In this document: positions 45,741-54,987 of the stretch, piece after piece
How the letters are laid out: each line of letters starts with the position of its first letter
Position numbering within the stretch: the stretch's first letter is position 1
Source: CAYUMU01 sp964445985
Lineage (GTDB): Bacteria; Planctomycetota; Planctomycetia; Pirellulales; S012-138
Length of the DNA stretch: 64,000 bases
Direction: 5' to 3'
Assembly: GCA_964445985.1 (NCBI GenBank)
Contig: CAYUMU010000011.1
Location: 1 to 64,000 of the forward strand
The notes under the pieces: model-generated
What the model saw: the letters and a program-made list of their open reading frames with translations, nothing else
Database searches by the model: none
Told to the model about the DNA's origin: nothing
Translations under genes and position numbers: made by a program

Positions 45741-47201
45741 CTATCTTTCTTGGCGGCGTTGGCGTAGTTGGTCGAAGGCCACGGCGGTGATGATGATGAC
45801 GCCGACGAGGATTTCTTGGATGGGATTGCGCATGCCGAGCATGGTGCAGCCGTTGTAGATGACGGCCATGATACCGGCGCCGGCGAGGGTGCCCATCACG
45901 GTGCCTTTGCCGCCGCTGAGGCTGGCTCCGCCGATCACCACGGCGGCAATGATTTCGAGCTCGGTTCCGCTGCCCGACTCGGGGTTGCCCACATAGAGCC
46001 GAGAGAACTGAAACAGCCCTGCCAGGCCGACGAAGAAGCCGCCGATGGCAAACACGGCGACTTTGATGGCCGGCACATTCACGCCGCAAAGTCGAGCCGT
46101 GGCTTCGTTGGAGCCGACCGCGAACACGTGCCTTCCCAGCACGGTGTATTTGAGCACCGCGGCGAGGAGCGTGGCGAGGATGAGAATGATCCAAATGCCG
46201 GAGGGGAGCAGCAGCCAACTGGGGGTGGGATTGGGAACCAGCAGTTGTTGAACCCACTGGGGAATGGCGGCGCGGGCCGGCCGCACGGTGGTTTCCTCGG
46301 CGAGCAGTTTGCCGATGCCGAGATAGATGGTCATGGTTCCCAGCGTGACAATGAACGGCACAATCCGTAGCAAGCCAATCAGGGCGCCGTTGATGATGCC
46401 GGTGACGACGCCGACGGCCAGGCCGATGGATACGGCCGCGGGTCCGCTGGCGCCTTCGCGCAAACTGAGGGCGATGGCGGTGCCGGCCAGGGCCATGGCG
46501 GTGCCGGCGGAGAGATCGATGCCGCCGGCAATCATGATGACCGTCATGCCGAGAGCGGCCATGGCCACGGTGGAGATCTGCACCAGCATGGTGCGTCCGT
46601 TCTGAGCGGTCCAAAACTTGCTTTGAAAATCCGTGACCACATCGAAGAGGCCGCGTTGATTGTTGCCGCCGAGGCCGTCTTGCAGGGCCAGCACGAATTC
46701 GGCCGCGACAAAGAACAACACCACGCCGGCCAAGGCCAGCAACGGCCCTAGCGTTCCACCGAGCAAGCGGGCCTGAGGGGAGCGGAACTGGAGCCAGGCG
46801 AGCAGGCCGAAGTCGATGGCCAAGCCCAGCGGGCCGAGCACATAGAGCAAGCCGAGCGAGGCGACGGCGGCCGCTTGCACCGCGGCGAGCGAGGCAGCGC
46901 GGGGAACTTGCAGGGCTCGATACACGCCGGCGGCCAGCAGCCAGGTAAGAGCCACGACCGCCGTCAACAACGTCAGTTGGAGCGGGGTGGAAAGGCCCGA
47001 CTGGAGATCGGAAGGCAAGAGACTTTCCGCCGTGCCGAAGGCGGCCCAAGCGGCGGCGACGGCCAGGGCAGCGCTGAGGCCGCGCACGAAGCGCCGCCCC
47101 ATCGATGTCTCTGGCTGGGGTGGCAGGAGGCTGAGCGCGAGGTAATACAGCGCGAGCAGAATGGGCGTTGCCAGCCCCAACGTCAACAGCGCGCGTTCCA
47201 T
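45741..47201 (-). CDS. ABC sugar transporter permease (RbsC/XylH-like)
   Basis: This 486-residue protein has about 12-13 hydrophobic helices and the BPD_transp_2 family signature: GMTVIMIAGGIDLSAGTAMAL, the EAA-like coupling motif GSNEATARLCGVNV and the C-terminal VIGGASLSGGKGTVMGT. The N-terminal 150 residues add extra helices beyond a normal RbsC. No ATPase or binding-protein gene lies beside it, so its partners are elsewhere. It may be read from its own promoter or from the pilus cluster upstream, 300 bases away. Confidence 0.9.
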   Translation of the reverse strand: MERALLTLGLATPILLALYYLALSLLPPQPETSMGRRFVRGLSAALAVAAAWAAFGTAESLLPSDLQSGLSTPLQLTLLTAVVALTWLLAAGVYRALQVPRAASLAAVQAAAVASLGLLYVLGPLGLAIDFGLLAWLQFRSPQARLLGGTLGPLLALAGVVLFFVAAEFVLALQDGLGGNNQRGLFDVVTDFQSKFWTAQNGRTMLVQISTVAMAALGMTVIMIAGGIDLSAGTAMALAGTAIALSLREGASGPAAVSIGLAVGVVTGIINGALIGLLRIVPFIVTLGTMTIYLGIGKLLAEETTVRPARAAIPQWVQQLLVPNPTPSWLLLPSGIWIILILATLLAAVLKYTVLGRHVFAVGSNEATARLCGVNVPAIKVAVFAIGGFFVGLAGLFQFSRLYVGNPESGSGTELEIIAAVVIGGASLSGGKGTVMGTLAGAGIMAVIYNGCTMLGMRNPIQEILVGVIIITAVAFDQLRQRRQER

Positions 47202-47500
47202 GGATGTCGACCGAATTGAGTGAAAGAGATCAATTGTGTGGCCGATTGTGGCTGGAAAGAAGGCGGAGGTGAAGTGGGGAGCTGGGAATTCGGAATTCGG
47301 AGTTGGGAATTCGGAGTGCGGGGTTATGGGGCGGATCAGGGGTTGTTTTTTTTGGGGATGGGCGGTTTGGATTGCAAATTGAAAATTGAAAAATGCTCAG
47401 TCTCCGTGAAAGGCACGCACCTAGAATCTATTAGACTCAGAAAATTGGAGGGGGCGGATTTTGGTGTTTAGGAGGGGCGTGCCCGTAGGGAAGTGGTCCG
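47202..47500. other. Low-complexity intergenic region
   Basis: The 299 bases between the PilC-like gene and the permease hold repeated GGGAATTCGGA words (about 47285-47320) and an AT-rich stretch with TTGCAAATTGAAAATTGAAAA (about 47369-47390), which recalls the AT-rich part of the mobile elements at 1-259 and 32803-33413 but lacks their ends. No gene is supported. Confidence 0.5.
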
Positions 47501-48679
47501 TTAGCCCATGGGGCGGCTGAGGGAGAAGATGGGGAGGAGGAGCGCCATGCCGATGCCGCCGACGACGACGCCCATGATGGCGATCATGAGTGGTTCGAGC
47601 ACGCTGGTGGCGGTTTTCAGGGCGATCTCCACCTGCTGATCGTAGAAGGTGCTGACTTGCGACAGCACCTGGTCGAGCTTGCCGGTCTCTTCGCCCGAGG
47701 CGATCATTTGCCGGAGCGTGGGCGGGAAGAGACTGCAGTCTTCGAGGGCGGTGTGGATTTCGTTGCCGGCGGTCACTTGTTCGAGGACGCGGAGCCAGAC
47801 GCGTTCGTAATGAATGTTGCCGCTGACGTCGGCCGCGAGGCGAATGGCGTCGAGCATGGAGACTCCGCCTTCGACCATCACTCCCAAGGTGCGAATGCTG
47901 CGGCTCAAGATCACCTTTCGCACGGCGGGTCCAATGATGGGCGTGTTGATCTTGATGCCGTCCCAGATCTCCTGGCCTTGCGGGGTGCGTTTGCCGTAGA
48001 TCAGGCCGGCGATTGCGGCCACGAGGCCGGCCAGCCACCAATACCAATGGCCGATCAGCGTTTCCGAGATGGCCATGAGAATCACGGTGGCCTTGGGGAG
48101 GTCCATTCCCCGACTGGTAAAGATGGGGGTGAACTGCGGCAATACCCAGGTGAGCAGGAAAATCGTGACGCCGACGGCCATGACGAGCATGACGACCGGA
48201 TAGGTGAGCGCTGAACGAACCTTGTTCACGGTTTCTTGCTGGCGGCGGAGATACTCCGCGATGCGTCCTAGCATTTTGCCCAGGCTGCCGGTGGCCTCGC
48301 TCGCTCGGACGAGAGAAACATAGGTTTTGTCGAACTGTTTGGGGTACTTGGCCAAACTATGCGAGAAGTCCTGGCCTGATTCGACCGCCGAGCGGAGGTC
48401 TTGCAATAGATTGCGGAAGCTGGGGTTTTCTTCCTGGGTAATGAGCCCCGAGAGGGCCGAAGACAGGGAGATGCCTGTATCGACCATCACCGCCAGTTGC
48501 GTGGTGAAGAAGATGATATCGGATCGCTTGATCGGCCGTTTGAACAGGGTCAGTTCCTCGGCCGGTTCCGCGGGCACGTCTTCTTTCCATTCGTCGGCCT
48601 GACTAAACAGATTGCCAAACTGCGAATCGCGGCCCTGGGGCTGATCGGGCTTGGGCAGGGTGGCTCGCATGGGGGGCAC
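47501..48679 (-). CDS. Type IV pilus/type II secretion platform protein (PilC/GspF)
   Basis: This 392-residue protein contains two T2SSF domains (about residues 60-180 and 265-385), each ending in hydrophobic helices, with family words such as FTTQLAVMVDTGISL and LDQVLSQVSTFYDQQVE. It is the inner-membrane platform on which the assembly ATPase acts to polymerise pseudopilins. It is the last gene of the pilus cluster, 152 bases after the ATPase gene with a hairpin repeat between. Confidence 0.92.
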   Translation of the reverse strand: MPPMRATLPKPDQPQGRDSQFGNLFSQADEWKEDVPAEPAEELTLFKRPIKRSDIIFFTTQLAVMVDTGISLSSALSGLITQEENPSFRNLLQDLRSAVESGQDFSHSLAKYPKQFDKTYVSLVRASEATGSLGKMLGRIAEYLRRQQETVNKVRSALTYPVVMLVMAVGVTIFLLTWVLPQFTPIFTSRGMDLPKATVILMAISETLIGHWYWWLAGLVAAIAGLIYGKRTPQGQEIWDGIKINTPIIGPAVRKVILSRSIRTLGVMVEGGVSMLDAIRLAADVSGNIHYERVWLRVLEQVTAGNEIHTALEDCSLFPPTLRQMIASGEETGKLDQVLSQVSTFYDQQVEIALKTATSVLEPLMIAIMGVVVGGIGMALLLPIFSLSRPMG

Positions 48680-48746
48680 TGATTATTGAGAGGAAGGTTT
48701 GAAAGTTGACACTTGGGCGGGGCGAATATAGATGGGGGAGACTATG

Positions 48747-48795
48747 CCGCCGCATCACCCCCACCCCGGCCCTCCCCCGTCGAGGGGGAGGGAGA
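48747..48795 (-). repeat. 49-bp hairpin repeat between the ATPase and PilC-like genes
   Basis: CCGCCGCATCACCCCCACCC begins a 49-base unit whose end folds CCCTCCCC against GGGGAGGG. It matches 50636-50684 with a single mismatch. It lies in the mRNA gap after the ATPase stop and could stabilise or separate the two messages. Confidence 0.7.
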
Positions 48796-48831
48796 TAAGG
48801 AGGGAGCGGAGGGAATATAGATATATATTTT

Positions 48832-50544
48832 TTATAGTTCTCCGCAGGCGTGGAGGACTTCTTCCACGGTGGTGATGCCTTCGCGGACTTTGCGGAAGCC
48901 GTCGTGGCTGAGGGGGGGCATCTTGCGTTCGCGGGCCAGTTCGCGGATGCGGGTGACGGTGGCTCCCGAGGTGATGGCGTCGCGCATTTCGTCGTCGTCG
49001 AAGGTGACCAGTTCGTGAATGCCGATGCGGCCGCGGTAGCCGGTGTTGCGACAATGCCGACAGCCGGCGCCCTTGTAGAACTCCATGACCTCAAAGCCCA
49101 TCCGTTCGATGGCTTTTCGCAAGTTGCGGGGCGGCTCGTAAGGTTGGCGGCATTTGGCGCAAATGCGGCGCACCAGGCGCTGGGCCAAGACCATGTTGAG
49201 GGCGGCCGAAATCAGATAGGGCTCCACGCCCATGTTGACCAGGCGGGTAACGGCCGAGCAGGCGTCGTTGGTGTGGAGCGTGCTCAGCACCAGGTGACCG
49301 GTGAGGGCGGCTTGAATGGCCGTGCGGGCCGTTTCTTCATCGCGGATTTCGCCCACCATGATGACGTCGGGATCTTGACGCAAGAGGGTGCGGAGGGCCT
49401 TGGAAAATGTCAGACCTACTTTTTCTTGAACTTGAAACTGATTGATCAGCGGCAAGTGATATTCGATAGGGTCTTCCACGGTGCAGACATTGTTTTCCAT
49501 GCAGCTGACGGCGTTGAGGGCCGCGTAGAGCGTGGTGGACTTGCCGCTGCCGGTGGGGCCGGTGACGAGCACGATGCCGTTGGGCGCATCGACCTTTTCG
49601 CGAAGCCTGGCGAGAATGTCTTCAGAGAAACCGAGGTCTTCGAGGTTGAGTGAAACGCTACGGGTATCGAGCACGCGCAGCACGGTTTTTTCGCCCTTGC
49701 TGGTGGGAAACGTGCTGACGCGGAGGTCGATCTTGCGGCCGTCGAGCATCACATGGATGCGTCCGTCTTGAGGCAAGCGGCGTTCGCTGATATCCATGGA
49801 GGCCATGATTTTGATGCGGCTGGTGACGGCGTTGGCCAGGTGCTTGGGCACATCGAGCGATTTATGCAGCCGACCGTCGATCCGATTGCGAACGCGCAAG
49901 CTGCGCTCGGACGGTTCGATATGAATATCGCTGGCGCCTTCCTTCACGCCGGTATAGATCATGTAGTTGACCAGCCGGATGACGGGCGATTGTCCGGCGA
50001 TTTCTTCCACGTCGCCAATGTCTTCGATGGCGTCTTCGATCAGCGTGACGTTGGCCGTTTCCGAATCTTCAATGATGTCGTCGATGACAAAGACTTTGGA
50101 ATCGGGCAGATTGGTCAGCATCCGGCGGATGTCTTTGGCGGTGGACGCCACAATCTGCACTTGCAAGCCTGTCAGGCTGGCGATTTCATCAATCAGAAAC
50201 AGATTCGATGGCTCAGCGACGGCAATCGTGAGCGATTTGCGAATGATATAGAGCGGCAGGATCTGATTATTTTCGATATACTCGCGCGGCAAGACATCGA
50301 CGACGCGGGGGTCGCCCAGCCGAGGGTCGAGCTTGGCGAAGGGAACGCCGTAGTCGGCCGCGAGGCATTCCACGACCTGCTCTTCGGTGCATAATTGCAG
50401 ATCGACGAGGATTTCGCCCAGCAGTCGGTTGTGGCCTTGGGAACCGCGCTGGGCGATGAGCGCATGCTCCAAGTCTTCGGACGTGACATAGCCACGGTCG
50501 ATGAGGTAACTTCCCAGACGGTGGGGCGAGGCGTTTCCTACCAT
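48832..50544 (-). CDS. Assembly ATPase PilB/GspE
   Basis: From ATG 50544 this is 570 residues. It has an N-terminal GspE/PilB_N domain (LGSYLIDRGYV onward), Walker A GPTGSGKST (about 329-337), an Asp-box region, Walker B in VMVGEIRDEETA, and the tetracysteine zinc site (RRICAKCRQPYEP, then GCRHCRNTGYRGRIGI). It powers pilus or pseudopilus extension on the cytoplasmic face. The frame runs back to 50634, but AAAAGG just before 50544 and the domain border favour the later start. The hairpin repeat at 50636 lies between it and the STAS gene. Confidence 0.93.
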   Translation of the reverse strand: MVGNASPHRLGSYLIDRGYVTSEDLEHALIAQRGSQGHNRLLGEILVDLQLCTEEQVVECLAADYGVPFAKLDPRLGDPRVVDVLPREYIENNQILPLYIIRKSLTIAVAEPSNLFLIDEIASLTGLQVQIVASTAKDIRRMLTNLPDSKVFVIDDIIEDSETANVTLIEDAIEDIGDVEEIAGQSPVIRLVNYMIYTGVKEGASDIHIEPSERSLRVRNRIDGRLHKSLDVPKHLANAVTSRIKIMASMDISERRLPQDGRIHVMLDGRKIDLRVSTFPTSKGEKTVLRVLDTRSVSLNLEDLGFSEDILARLREKVDAPNGIVLVTGPTGSGKSTTLYAALNAVSCMENNVCTVEDPIEYHLPLINQFQVQEKVGLTFSKALRTLLRQDPDVIMVGEIRDEETARTAIQAALTGHLVLSTLHTNDACSAVTRLVNMGVEPYLISAALNMVLAQRLVRRICAKCRQPYEPPRNLRKAIERMGFEVMEFYKGAGCRHCRNTGYRGRIGIHELVTFDDDEMRDAITSGATVTRIRELARERKMPPLSHDGFRKVREGITTVEEVLHACGEL

Positions 50545-50635
50545 GGACCTTTTCGTGTACGTGCCTAGTTTTCCGCTGCCGCGGAAGAGAACTGGATTCC
50601 CGCCGGCGGAACCTATTGAAATAGTGGGATCCATA

Positions 50636-50684
50636 CCGCCGCATCACCCCCACCCCGGCCCTCCCCCGTCGAGGAGGAGGGAGA
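50636..50684 (-). repeat. 49-bp hairpin repeat between the STAS and ATPase genes
   Basis: This is the second copy of the unit at 48747-48795, in the same orientation, with one difference in the stem (GAGGAGGAGGG in place of GAGGGGGAGGG). It starts six bases after the STAS stop in the coding sense. Confidence 0.7.
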
Positions 50685-50689
50685 CATCT

Positions 50690-51016
50690 TTAGCGGAAGC
50701 TTTTGACGGCATCGACCACGCTGTCGAAGACTTCGAACTGTTGATCGAGCCGGGTGATCTCCAGGAGTTTGCGGTTGAGTGGGGCGTTGGTGGCCATTTT
50801 GGCGTCGCCGCCTGCTTCGCGGAGGCGGTCGGCGAGGTCGCAGATGGCCGCGAGGCCGGCGCTGTCAAAGTTTTCGGTGCTATCGAGATCGAGGACGACG
50901 CGATCTTGAGAGAGCGTGGACATGAATGCCAGGAAGCCGTCGGCCTGTTCGCTCGTGAATTCTTCTGGCGTATGAACCACGATCGTATCGGCAAAAACTT
51001 CAACGGGCAGTTTCAT
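50690..51016 (-). CDS. STAS-domain protein (anti-sigma-factor-antagonist type)
   Basis: This 108-residue protein fits a single STAS domain: an N-terminal strand pair (VEVFADTIVVHTPEEFTSEQ), the strand VVLDLDSTENFDSAGLAAI, where the DSAG serine is the position phosphorylated in SpoIIAA-type proteins, and a C-terminal helix. STAS proteins relay partner switching in sigma or phosphatase networks. Its ATG overlaps the stop of the response regulator gene (ATGA), so the two are coupled. No matching kinase of the RsbW type is in the window. Confidence 0.82.
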   Translation of the reverse strand: MKLPVEVFADTIVVHTPEEFTSEQADGFLAFMSTLSQDRVVLDLDSTENFDSAGLAAICDLADRLREAGGDAKMATNAPLNRKLLEITRLDQQFEVFDSVVDAVKSFR

Positions 51017-51396
51017 GGTTCGACCGCCACGAGCGAGGATTGGACGAGTTCGACGACTTCGCGAGGGCTGAACGGCTTGGCCAGGATGGCTTCGATTCCC
51101 CAGCGATCGGCCAGTTCGCGGCAGGCCATTTCGTAGCCTTTGGCGGTGAGCATGACGATGGGGATGGGGGTGTGATCTTCTTCGAGCGCGCGAATGCGTT
51201 CGATCAGTTCGAAGCCGTTCATGACCGGCATTTGCAGGTCGGTGATCAGCATATCGGGCAGTTCTGCCTGGTAGATTTCCCAGCCTTGGCCGCCATCGCC
51301 GGCGCAGAGGACGCTGAAGCCTGCCTTCTTTAGTTTGAATTCCACGGCGCGGAGAATGTGCAGTTCGTCGTCGCATATCAAAATGCGATGTGTCAT
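51013..51396 (-). CDS. Single-domain response regulator
   Basis: This 127-residue CheY-like receiver has the acidic pocket DD (9-10), phospho-acceptor Asp53 in MLITDLQMP, switch Thr84 in VMLTAKG and Lys107 in LAKPFS. There is no output domain. It lies 27 bases downstream of the histidine kinase and overlaps the STAS gene by four bases, forming a kinase-receiver-STAS cassette within the pilus cluster. The output is presumably by protein contact. Confidence 0.92.
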   Translation of the reverse strand: MTHRILICDDELHILRAVEFKLKKAGFSVLCAGDGGQGWEIYQAELPDMLITDLQMPVMNGFELIERIRALEEDHTPIPIVMLTAKGYEMACRELADRWGIEAILAKPFSPREVVELVQSSLVAVEP

Positions 51397-51423
51397 GAGC
51401 GGGCTCCGAGGGCGGCGGAAACA

Positions 51424-52932
51424 TCAAACCAGTTCGCTAGCGGCGGGCAGTGAAACCGTAAAGGCACTTCCCTGGCCGAGAACACTTCTCAAGGAGAGTC
51501 GACCTCCGTGCATGTCTTCCACAATGGTTTTGGCGAGCGGCAGACCGAGGCCGGTGCCGGCTGCCATTTGCTGGTCTTTTTTGACTCGATAGAAGCGGTC
51601 GAAGATACGAACGCAATCGTCGGGGGAGAGACCGACGCCGGTGTCTTCGACTTCGAATTCCACTTGCCCATCGAGGTCGCGACTGCGGAGCGAGACGGTT
51701 CCGCCCGCGGGGGTGTACTTGACGGCATTGGAGAGCAGATTGATGGCGGCTTGCAGCATCTGGTCGTGGTCGATCAGGGCGGGCAAATAGAGCGGGCTGA
51801 GCGCGGCGACCAGTTGGATGCGTTTGGCTTCGGCCGCCGGTTTGACGGTATCGAAGGCTTGCTGCAAGACGGGATTGAGCGGTTGAGCCTGCTTGCGGAC
51901 CTCGACCACGCCGGACTCGATCCGCGCCAGGTTGAGGACGTTGTCGATCAAACGGTGCAGGCGGTCGGCCTGGCTGTTGATCACGCTAAGGAACTCTTCC
52001 CGCGTTTGTTCGTCGTCGGCGTCGCCATCGACGAGCAGTTCGACGTAGGCCTTGATGCTGGAGAGGGGCGTCTTCATTTCGTGGCTGACCGACGAAACGA
52101 ACTCGGCATAGCGCCGCTGGGCCGCTTTTTGATCGGTGATATCGCGCAGGACCACCACGGCTCCCTGCGTGGTGGCGGAGGCCGAGAGGACGGCGGAATC
52201 GGATAGGGAGATCGCTTCGCGAACGCCGGCGGGGGCAAAGCTGCTGGCGGTTACTTCGTGCCAGCGGCGCCGGCCGGCGCTATCGACGAGTTCGATCTCT
52301 TCGAGACGCGTGGTGTGCGACGCGCGGCGCTGGGTTTCGTTGAGCAGGTCCAGCAATTGCTGGCATTGGGTGATGTTGCTGACCGCGCGGCGGTGAACCT
52401 GGTGGGCGTCGAAATTGAATAGCCGCTCGGCGCTGGGATTGGCCTGCAGCAGTTCGCCGTATTCGTCGACCACCAGCACGGGTTCGTGCAAGCTGGCGAG
52501 CACGGCGCTGGTTCGGTCTTGCTCGGCCGTTTGGCGGCGCAGTTGCACTTCGAGCGCAGCCCAATGGTCTTCCGACTCTTGCAGCTGCGTGGCGATTTCG
52601 TGGAGTCGGGCGGCCAAGCGTTGGGCCGCGGCGCGGCAGGGGTGGTTGGTGGGGAGCGGCACGCCGGGCGGGTGGGAGTCTTGGAAATCGGCCAGGGGCC
52701 GGTTGAGCAATCCGCCCAGGATTTGCAGGCCGTGGGTCCATTGGTTTTGCCAGCGCGCTAACACGGTGGCGGCCGCGACGACGGCCAGCAAAGTCCAACC
52801 GAGGAACAAGCCCGACGACGTCCAGACGGAGCCGGCGCTTTGCCTGGCGGCGGTGAACCAGCAGATGGTTGCCGCCAGCGACAAGGCCAGCGAGATACCG
52901 CAGATCCAGAATTGATATCGACACTCGTTCAT
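51424..52932 (-). CDS. Membrane sensor histidine kinase with PAS domain
   Basis: From ATG 52932 this is 502 residues. Two N-terminal transmembrane helices (about 8-28 and 40-60) are followed by a linker and a PAS domain (about 140-265, PVLVVDEYGELLQANPSAE). HisKA follows with His284 in SVSHEMKTPLSS, then a HATPase_c domain with the N box NLLSNAVKYT, G1 DTGVGLS and G2 GTGLGLPLAK. It phosphorylates the receiver encoded directly downstream. The frame extends to 53004 without family-like sequence, so the later start is used. The periplasmic part is very short, so it may sense a membrane or cytoplasmic signal through PAS. Confidence 0.9.
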   Translation of the reverse strand: MNECRYQFWICGISLALSLAATICWFTAARQSAGSVWTSSGLFLGWTLLAVVAAATVLARWQNQWTHGLQILGGLLNRPLADFQDSHPPGVPLPTNHPCRAAAQRLAARLHEIATQLQESEDHWAALEVQLRRQTAEQDRTSAVLASLHEPVLVVDEYGELLQANPSAERLFNFDAHQVHRRAVSNITQCQQLLDLLNETQRRASHTTRLEEIELVDSAGRRRWHEVTASSFAPAGVREAISLSDSAVLSASATTQGAVVVLRDITDQKAAQRRYAEFVSSVSHEMKTPLSSIKAYVELLVDGDADDEQTREEFLSVINSQADRLHRLIDNVLNLARIESGVVEVRKQAQPLNPVLQQAFDTVKPAAEAKRIQLVAALSPLYLPALIDHDQMLQAAINLLSNAVKYTPAGGTVSLRSRDLDGQVEFEVEDTGVGLSPDDCVRIFDRFYRVKKDQQMAAGTGLGLPLAKTIVEDMHGGRLSLRSVLGQGSAFTVSLPAASELV

Positions 52933-53151
52933 GGCATTTTCACTGTCCGCCGAACCCTCCCGGCCAACCGCGACGACAAGCTTGCGGCGCCTGGCTGGCG
53001 GCAATGCTTAACGCTGGTTGGATTCCCGCGGGCGCGATCCGGTTCGAGCAACAGCGCAGGGCCGTGGGGCAAGTCATTCGCCGCGCACATGCTCAAAACC
53101 GAGCGATGGAGAGACAGCGCTGCATTGCCAGGAACGTGTGTGTTTTGGCGA

Positions 53152-54987
53152 CTAGCGCGTCTCTGCAAAGCGGGGATCGAGTTGTGCCGCGCGCTGCAAG
53201 TACTTGGCGGCCTCGCGCTGTTTCCCGAGTTTGTGTAACGTGGAGCCCAATAAAAAGTAGGACAAGGCAGAGGTGTTGTCCAAAGAAAGCGCCTGCTCCA
53301 GGGTTTCTTGGGCGGCGGAATAGTCGCCCGTGCGGTAATAAGCGGTGCCCAAGGTGCGGAAGACGCGGGCTGTAACGATTTCGCGGCGCGTGGCGGGTTC
53401 CAGGATTTCGATGGCGAGTGCCGTTTGGCCGCGATGGAGGGCTTCGACGGCCACTTCGATTTCGGCGGATTCACGATCGGGAGCAGCCGCGGTGGCCTCC
53501 GCGGCCTGTTGCAGCCGTTCCACGCCGGTGCTAATTGCACCCGAGTTGAACGCCTGTTGGGCCTGGTCCAGGAGCTCCGCATGGGGCGAGGGGTGGGCGT
53601 TTTGACTCGCCGCGTTTTGGCTCGCCGAGTCTGTCCGCCGCAACGTCGGTTGGCCGGCGCCTAACTGCAGCCGCAGCGGCGGAGCGGGGGATTGTTTGGC
53701 GTTCAAGGGGCTGGTGGCGTTGTTGCCTGCCGGTTGCGGAGCGTTTTGAGCCGGTTCAGGATTCGACTGTGATTCGAGTTCGGCCGACACGGTTCGATGG
53801 GAACTGCAGACGCTGCAATTGCGAGGTTTGCTGGCGTTTTTGCCGGTGGCGAGCGGTTGTGGGGCGCGATCGCGGATTTGCGAGATCTCTTGAAAGAGTT
53901 CGGCGCCTTCCCGCAGGTCGGCGGTGGCCGGGGATGCCGTGGCCAGCCGCTGGGGTTCGCGGTGGGGCGAGTTGGTGAGGAGGGGTTCGGGTTCGGCGGC
54001 CGGGGCAGCGGTTGTGGCGGTATTCAATTCCGCATATTTGGCGGCGCCAATGGAGGTGCTCGCCGACTCGAGATCTTCGCCGTAGTAAGACTGCCGCACG
54101 TTGTCGTCGCGCAGGGCCTCGATCGGTTCTGGCTTGTCGTTGGCAGAGGGCCTGGCAGCCAGCTTGGGGTCGCCGGGTTGTTCTGCCAACTGTTCCAAGC
54201 TGGCTTTGTTGTCTTGTTGCGAAGCGTTGAGCGTGAATTGATACAGGTCGTCGTTGGGCTGAAGGTCGGCCGCCTCTTGGTAGAAGGCGAGGGCTTCGGA
54301 CTCGCGGCCGGTGGCGGAGAGCAGCATGCCCAGGGTATGGCAGGCCCTGGCGTCGCCGGGGTTGGTGCGACAAAGCTGTTCCATGCGGGGAACCGCGTGT
54401 TCGGCGAGGTCTTGCAGCAAGCACCATTCGGCAAAGAGGAGAATGGCGTCTCGGTGCTGGGCATTGTTCGCGAGTGCCTGATCCAAATGGAATTTGGCGC
54501 CCGCGACGTCGCCCTGTTGCCAGCAGGCCAGCGCGGCCTGATAGCGGGCGTTGGCAGTCTGCGGATGTCGAGGGTTGCTGGCGTTGGACGCCGGGAATGC
54601 GGCGTGGCGCCGCATGGCATCGAGATCGGACGTGGCGACGCGCGAGGTATCGGCGGCCGGGCCGGTCAATTGCCTGGCGGCATTGGCCACGGCCTGTTCG
54701 CGAGAGGCATGCACGGGGAGCGAGCCGGTGGCGGCTTCGCGGCCTCCCCAGCGCGAGGCGCCGGCATCGACCGCGCTATTGGCCACGGCGTAGGATTTCA
54801 CGCCATTGGCCTGACCGGGCTTGAGCGCGCCCCAGCCGCCCATGGCCGCGGTTCTTGTGGCGACGCTTTGTTTCACATCGACGGGGCCGGCAGTCTGGCC
54901 GGGGCCGTTCCAGGGTGGCGCGGCGCAACCGCAAACCAGCAGCACGAAGGGCAAGCCTACCAGCAAATCGCAGGTTCGTTTGTTCAT
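53152..54987 (-). CDS. TPR lipoprotein of the pilus/secretion cluster
   Basis: This 611-residue protein begins with a lipoprotein-type signal (LLVGLPFVLLVCGC, lipid-acceptor Cys near residue 21). Tetratricopeptide repeats lie near residues 145-250 and again at 470-610 (AYYRTGDYSAAQETLEQAL, LHKLGKQREAAKYLQRAAQL), separated by a long low-complexity Ala/Pro/Ser-rich linker. TPR lipoproteins next to secretins commonly act as pilotins or assembly factors, like PilF, and that role is inferred here from position. Its ATG overlaps the secretin stop (ATGA). Confidence 0.82.
   Translation of the reverse strand: MNKRTCDLLVGLPFVLLVCGCAAPPWNGPGQTAGPVDVKQSVATRTAAMGGWGALKPGQANGVKSYAVANSAVDAGASRWGGREAATGSLPVHASREQAVANAARQLTGPAADTSRVATSDLDAMRRHAAFPASNASNPRHPQTANARYQAALACWQQGDVAGAKFHLDQALANNAQHRDAILLFAEWCLLQDLAEHAVPRMEQLCRTNPGDARACHTLGMLLSATGRESEALAFYQEAADLQPNDDLYQFTLNASQQDNKASLEQLAEQPGDPKLAARPSANDKPEPIEALRDDNVRQSYYGEDLESASTSIGAAKYAELNTATTAAPAAEPEPLLTNSPHREPQRLATASPATADLREGAELFQEISQIRDRAPQPLATGKNASKPRNCSVCSSHRTVSAELESQSNPEPAQNAPQPAGNNATSPLNAKQSPAPPLRLQLGAGQPTLRRTDSASQNAASQNAHPSPHAELLDQAQQAFNSGAISTGVERLQQAAEATAAAPDRESAEIEVAVEALHRGQTALAIEILEPATRREIVTARVFRTLGTAYYRTGDYSAAQETLEQALSLDNTSALSYFLLGSTLHKLGKQREAAKYLQRAAQLDPRFAETR

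Noticed and set aside
47369..47390. Fourth copy of the mobile element, from its AT-rich TTGCAAATT words
   Set aside because: Neither the terminal repeat nor the shared core is present; the AT-rich word alone is too simple.
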